DNA of 64,000 nt. Source: Apostichopus japonicus. Its lineage: Eukaryota > Echinodermata > Holothuroidea > Aspidochirotida > Stichopodidae. A program made the position numbers and the translations under genes. Location of the stretch: assembly GCF_037975245.1 (NCBI RefSeq), contig NC_092568.1:21602501-21666500 (forward strand). Reading direction: 5' to 3'. A model generated the notes under the pieces. It made no database searches and was not told the DNA's origin. It saw only the letters and a list, made by a program, of their open reading frames with translations. This document shows positions 60,034 to 64,000 of the stretch, one piece after another (the first letter of the stretch is position 1; every line of letters starts with the position of its first letter).

Positions 60034-60497
60034 AATGAAAAGTCACATCAACTCACCGATCAAAGAAGAAGAAACGCCACGTTTTGATAAACAAGAATAT
60101 TTACAAAAAGCTTCCAAAATTGAACATATTTCCAAACGTCCCCTAGTACCTTCTGCTTTGAATGTTTTGTTTTGTTATTAGTAAAAAAAATGAAAAGTCA
60201 CATCAACTCACCGATCAAAGAAGAAGAAAACGCCACGTTTTGATAAACAATAATATTTACAAAAAGCTTCCAAAATTGAACATATTTCCTAACGTCCCCT
60301 AGTACCTTCTGCTTTGAATGTTTTGTTTTGTTATTAGTAAAAAAAATGAAAAGTCACATCAACTCACCGATCAAAGAAGAAGAAAACGCCCCGTTTTGAT
60401 AAACAGTAATATTTACAAAAAGCTTCCAAAATTGAACACATTTCCTCACGTCCCCTAGTACCTTCTGTTTTGAATGTTTTGTTATTAGTAAAAAAAT
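60034..60497. repeat. Tandem repeat, three units of about 155 bp
   Basis: Units start at 60034, 60189 and 60345 with AATGAAAAGTCACATC and are nearly identical. Confidence 0.9.
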
Positions 60498-60723
60498 ATA
60501 TATTCTTCATAAAATTCAGTTTAATATTTTACTTTATCATATATATGTTACCGTTCTGATATTAATACCGCTTCACGAATTCATGAATAAAGAAATCCTT
60601 AATAAGTCGTCATCTTTTCCGAAATTGGAGGAACATTGCATCCACAGAAATCTAAATCGGAGAAAGAACTGAGCAGTTTGATATTCTCTGTCTTTATCAT
60701 ATTGTTTTCATTGACGCTGCTGG

Positions 60724-62759
60724 TTAAGTTGGTCCTTCTTTTTTCTTCTCATTCCACGGCTGCAGGTAATATTCAGCATCATAGCTATACAACTGATGTC
60801 TATTCTCTTTGTTTGTTTCCAAGTTATTTACTATTATGCTTTCGATAGGAGCACAGGTATCGTTCTCTGTTAGAACGGATGACAACCTATCTAACCTTGG
60901 TGTCAAATATATGTCCGAATATTCATACGGTTCGTCTCTATCACCATTTTGCGAATGTTGTGTACGCGGAATGGCATAGGCACCGTCGTCAGTCAAATCA
61001 GCCGAAGTTCTTCCGAGTTGTGGCAAGGTTAAACCGGCTACTTGAGACGACTCGCTTCTTGCACCCAAAGTAAAATCGACGTCGTTTTCTACATCTGAAG
61101 AAAATGGATGCATAGAAATATATATCATACTTTGTTCATATGTAGTAAAAATGGATGCATAGAAATACACATCATACTTTGTTCATATGTAGTACAAATG
61201 GATGCATAGAAATACATATCACACTTTGTTCATATGTAGTAAAAATGGATGCATAGAAATACATATCATACTTGTTGCATATGTAGAAATGGATGCACAT
61301 AAATATATATAACACTTTGTTCATATGCTCGCTCTGTTATCATAACGTGTCCTCTCCTTAACCAACCCCACCCCCCCCCCCTTTCTTCCCCACCCGACTC
61401 AGCCTTTTTTCCATTTCTTCCTACCTCCACTCTTTTTCGGCAAAAAGATGAAGAAAACCCAATAAGTTAAACTATGCTGTACTCTTATCCTATTCACCGA
61501 TCTCTAAACTTGGAGTCCTTTCCGTCAGACCCAAAAACCAATCCCTTTGTCCCCTCCCCATTTGTCACAACCCCCCCCCCCCCCTCTCAGCCACCTTCTT
61601 AAAACTAAAATGCAATACTCACCAGTCTGATTATTTTCGTTCTGAACTTTCCTGCAATTTAAAATAGAAACTATGTTTAGTTTGTGATTCATGCCATGTA
61701 ATTGCGAAACGTAATTCAAGTTCACGGAATCCAGTGCACGCCAGTGCACAGAACCGCATACAACTGAAAGATGTTTTGGTTATAAATAGTAAGCAATTTA
61801 GTCTTACATGTTTCGTCTCTTCAGGATGCAACGTAGAGTCACACATAATAAAATAAGGAGACCAGCAATAAAGATGACAGCAATTATAGACACCAGAGCC
61901 ACAGCGAAGCCTGTTAGATAACAAGAAGAGATATTGGCATAGGTCCTAGAAAACTTGAGTATATGCACAAGTTGACATACATTTAACGATACATTGCGAA
62001 GCTAATGTCACGTATTGACTGCATATTGCTTAATGCATTCCCTTCCCTGTGATATCATTCATCATACCATCATATCATCATACTGGCGTAGTAAAGGTTG
62101 ATTTTTCGAAACATTGATATTCGTAGAGAAATTTATAAATAAAAAAAAACAGGCTTTAGAAACATAAACAGATGAAACATCGAAACTACAATCTTTTAGC
62201 AGTTTTAGAATATCAGTGTAGATTATGCTATTCAAAATAATTTTGTTAATTAATTTCAGTTAAATCATTTTATTAATTTATTTTTCCTTTCAACAGCAGA
62301 TATACCTTAAGTGGCCAATTCTAATTTGTATACAGAAAACAAGTAGATATTTTTATATTGAGATTGCGTCAGACTTTTATTTAGTACTTACTTTTCCTGA
62401 TTTTTTGTTTTGGTCAGGAATTAAAAGGATTATAAGCGTTCGTATATGAAGCGATTCCCAAGCATATTATAGCCGATAAATATTATAAAAAGGATTACTT
62501 AACCAGGCTTGTCAGTTTCCTAAAACATTACTTTTGTTGTCTATTACATGAAAATCAAGCAACAGTTGAAATGTCACTGTCTGTATCAGATTTGTATCAA
62601 ACAAGAAATGGGATTGGGAAGCATAAATGTGGAATATGCATAAGGTTACCAGATTGTGGGCATTTGCCACTAAAAACGTCGCATGGTTGGTTGTTCGCAC
62701 ACTGGCATGTATTATTACAAGATTCTCCCCATTCAGAAGAGGAACAAATCATGGTGCAT
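60724..62759 (-). CDS. Partial single-pass receptor with MEGF/SREC-type EGF repeat (3' exons)
   Basis: Four consecutive minus-strand exons assemble in phase: 62650..62759, 61808..61910, 61623..61651 (29 bp) and 60724..61094. The first encodes a cysteine-rich unit with CTMIC, EWGESCNNTCQC, NQPC and GKC; this WG-x-C-x3-C-x-C pattern is typical of the EGF-like repeats in MEGF10, SREC and related scavenger receptors. Exon two encodes a hydrophobic segment of about 23 residues (AVALVSIIAVIFIAGLLILL) followed by the basic stop-transfer RCILKRRN. The last two exons encode a tail of about 133 residues rich in tyrosine (GAYAIP, YEYSDIYLTP, AEYYLQP) that could bind SH2 or adaptor proteins. The protein is therefore a type I membrane receptor whose ectodomain continues beyond the window. 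A donor at 63981-63982 may mark the next exon (63983-64000+). Exact family is uncertain; phagocytic-receptor-like is the best guess. A 47-bp minisatellite abuts the last exon's acceptor. Confidence 0.6.
61100..61330. repeat. 47-bp minisatellite, five units
   Basis: GGATGCATAGAAATA recurs at 61106, 61153, 61200, 61247 and (altered) 61291. It sits in the receptor gene's last intron, about 10 nt from the acceptor at 61095-61096. Confidence 0.9.
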
Positions 62760-62911
62760 CTGCAATTTAAGAGAATAAATCTATTGGATAGACTTGATCG
62801 AAAAAATCGACTATGCGCGTGCGTGACAAATTGTTCACTAGAATATTTATCTTTGTGTACTCATTTACTGCAGTTACGGAATGACATATGTATCAAAACT
62901 GTCCGAGACAA

Positions 62912-63150
62912 AATAAGCATGTCGACAATTATATAAACATGTCCAAATTTATATAAACATGTCAAAACTAATATGAGTATGTCCAAAAATAAAAGAAGCA
63001 TGTCCCAAAAAATATAAGAGTGTCGAAAGATTATATGAGCATGTCTGCTAAATTCAATTTTGTAGTGAAAATTTTGATGTTTAGGACATGTCGAAAGTAA
63101 TATGAGCATGTTCAAAATAATACAAGTGTGTCGAAAACAATTAGAAAAGT
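62912..63150. repeat. Degenerate 20-bp tandem repeat
   Basis: Units like ATATGAGCATGTCGAAAATA recur about ten times with substitutions, in the large intron of the receptor gene. Confidence 0.7.
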
Positions 63151-63634
63151 CTCGAGTGTAACTGCGCACTTCAAAGTTGTAAAATGAACAATTAGGCATT
63201 TGAAGTCACGCCATGTGGTCCAAATATCGAACTTTTATATTGGTATCTCGGTAAAAAATCAGTTATCAATACATTCTTTGGAGTTACTCTGTATTAACTG
63301 ACACCGTAGAGGTATCATTGTGACATTATAATATTGAACAATTTTTCTGTTCGTGTGAAGCAAATAGTTCAGAATATGTAAGACCACCACCTAATATCTT
63401 TCTTTTTAACATCCTTTCGTAACGTGAGTGGTTCCGCCCAACCTAGAGGTGTTGAAATATTCATATATTGATCATGGCGTAGGCAAATAAGGTTACGTAC
63501 AAAAGTAGGTACAACATGCACATGCGCTAACATTGTTTTAACAGGTAATAAAATATAACACATGGGTAAGTTGACTGTGAAAATGAACTACCATTCTGTG
63601 TAACTTTAATTTAACGAAGAATAGTGACACTTAA

Positions 63635-63805
63635 TTACGTAGGAATTATCACGCACGTACGTAATACATATCACGTATACGTAATAAATATCACGTACGT
63701 ACGTAATAAATACCACGTACGTACGTAATAAATATCACGTACGTACGTGATATTACTACGTACGTACGTGATATTATGACGTACGGACGTAATAAATAAC
63801 GTTAT
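63635..63805. repeat. ACGTACGT array with orientation switch
   Basis: Units of about 24 bp, ACGTACGTACGT plus AATAAATATC. From about 63745 the units read as the reverse complement (GTGATATTA), so the array is itself an inverted repeat. Confidence 0.85.
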
Positions 63806-64000
63806 CATCTAAAACACAGTACCGTAAAGTTTCTTAAACTTGGCAAAACAATTTTACTTTTAAACAGGAAGACAAACATTCACGTGCCCCAACCACCCTG
63901 ACCTCACCCCCCCCCCCCACCCTAAGAAGAAAAGAGAATGATATACATATTAACATCCAGTAACAGTTTCAAGAAAACTTACAGCCAATCAAAAAACACA

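Larger units (their letters stand above)
62760..64000. other. Intron of the receptor gene
   Basis: Only tandem repeats (62912-63150, 63635-63805) and AT-rich DNA are seen. A minus-strand donor consensus (GCT|GTAAGT) at 63981-63982 may mark the next upstream exon at 63983 onward. Confidence 0.4.

Noticed and set aside
60636-60848. 70-aa plus-strand ORF with a hydrophobic stretch.
   Set aside because: It overlaps the 3' end of the minus-strand receptor gene and has no other support.
61100-61330. CRISPR-like regularly spaced repeats (also 2365-2530 and 62912-63150).
   Set aside because: Units are directly adjacent minisatellites without unique spacers, and the genome is eukaryotic.
62571-62936. 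121-aa plus-strand ORF.
   Set aside because: It is the antisense shadow of the minus-strand EGF exon at 62650-62759.

Overview
This is a eukaryotic, intron-rich and repeat-rich window, most likely from a marine invertebrate deuterostome; an echinoderm would fit. That is an inference. It rests on interrupted genes with GT-AG introns, abundant SINEs, (TA)n tracts and hAT-like elements, and an LTR retrotransposon with a pol order that I know from deuterostomes. No species-diagnostic gene is present.

The backbone is a tandem array of four genes on the minus strand. All four encode proteins of the mitochondrial enoyl-CoA delta isomerase 1 (ECI1) family: copy 1 at 2099-7908, copy 2 at 16255-20503, copy 3 at 31600-39232 and copy 4 at 48523-55914. 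I assembled each from seven coding exons. The five internal exons have the same sizes in every copy (117, 82, 99, 147 and 128 bp) and the same phases, and all four reading frames are open (287, 292, 292 and 289 aa). Copies 1 and 4 look like ordinary ECI1. Copies 2 and 3 are a recently duplicated, diverged pair with altered oxyanion-hole and active-site loops. Each gene has a splice acceptor just before its ATG, so a non-coding first exon lies further upstream.

Between the genes are repeat modules. Blocks at about 8337-15180 and 22197-30590 are arrays of a 1-2 kb module carrying non-LTR retrotransposon pieces and (TA)n. The unit 'module array + ECI gene' has been duplicated: 15232-22196 matches about 30590-41734. 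One module in the second array is split by a young LTR retrotransposon (23732-29969) with a 4-bp target duplication. It has a Gag-protease-integrase ORF followed by reverse transcriptase and RNase H, that is Ty3/gypsy-type proteins in the Ty1/copia order, as in Gmr1-like elements. Its RT is broken by a 7-bp insertion.

A second theme is a family of non-autonomous hAT-like elements with 8-bp target duplications, at 7255, 21496, 35730, 36328, 37162, 40668, 45256 and 48741. Many share an internal hairpin. Three are nested inside one intron of ECI copy 3. A separate MITE with TA target duplications (4511-4709), a 47-nt foldback element, three SINE types and two long palindromes complete the repeat set.

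At the right end (60724-62759, minus) are the last exons of a single-pass receptor: an EGF-like repeat of the MEGF/SREC type, a transmembrane exon and a tyrosine-rich tail. The regions 41735-48522 and 55922-60000 hold only repeats and sequence in which I recognise no gene.
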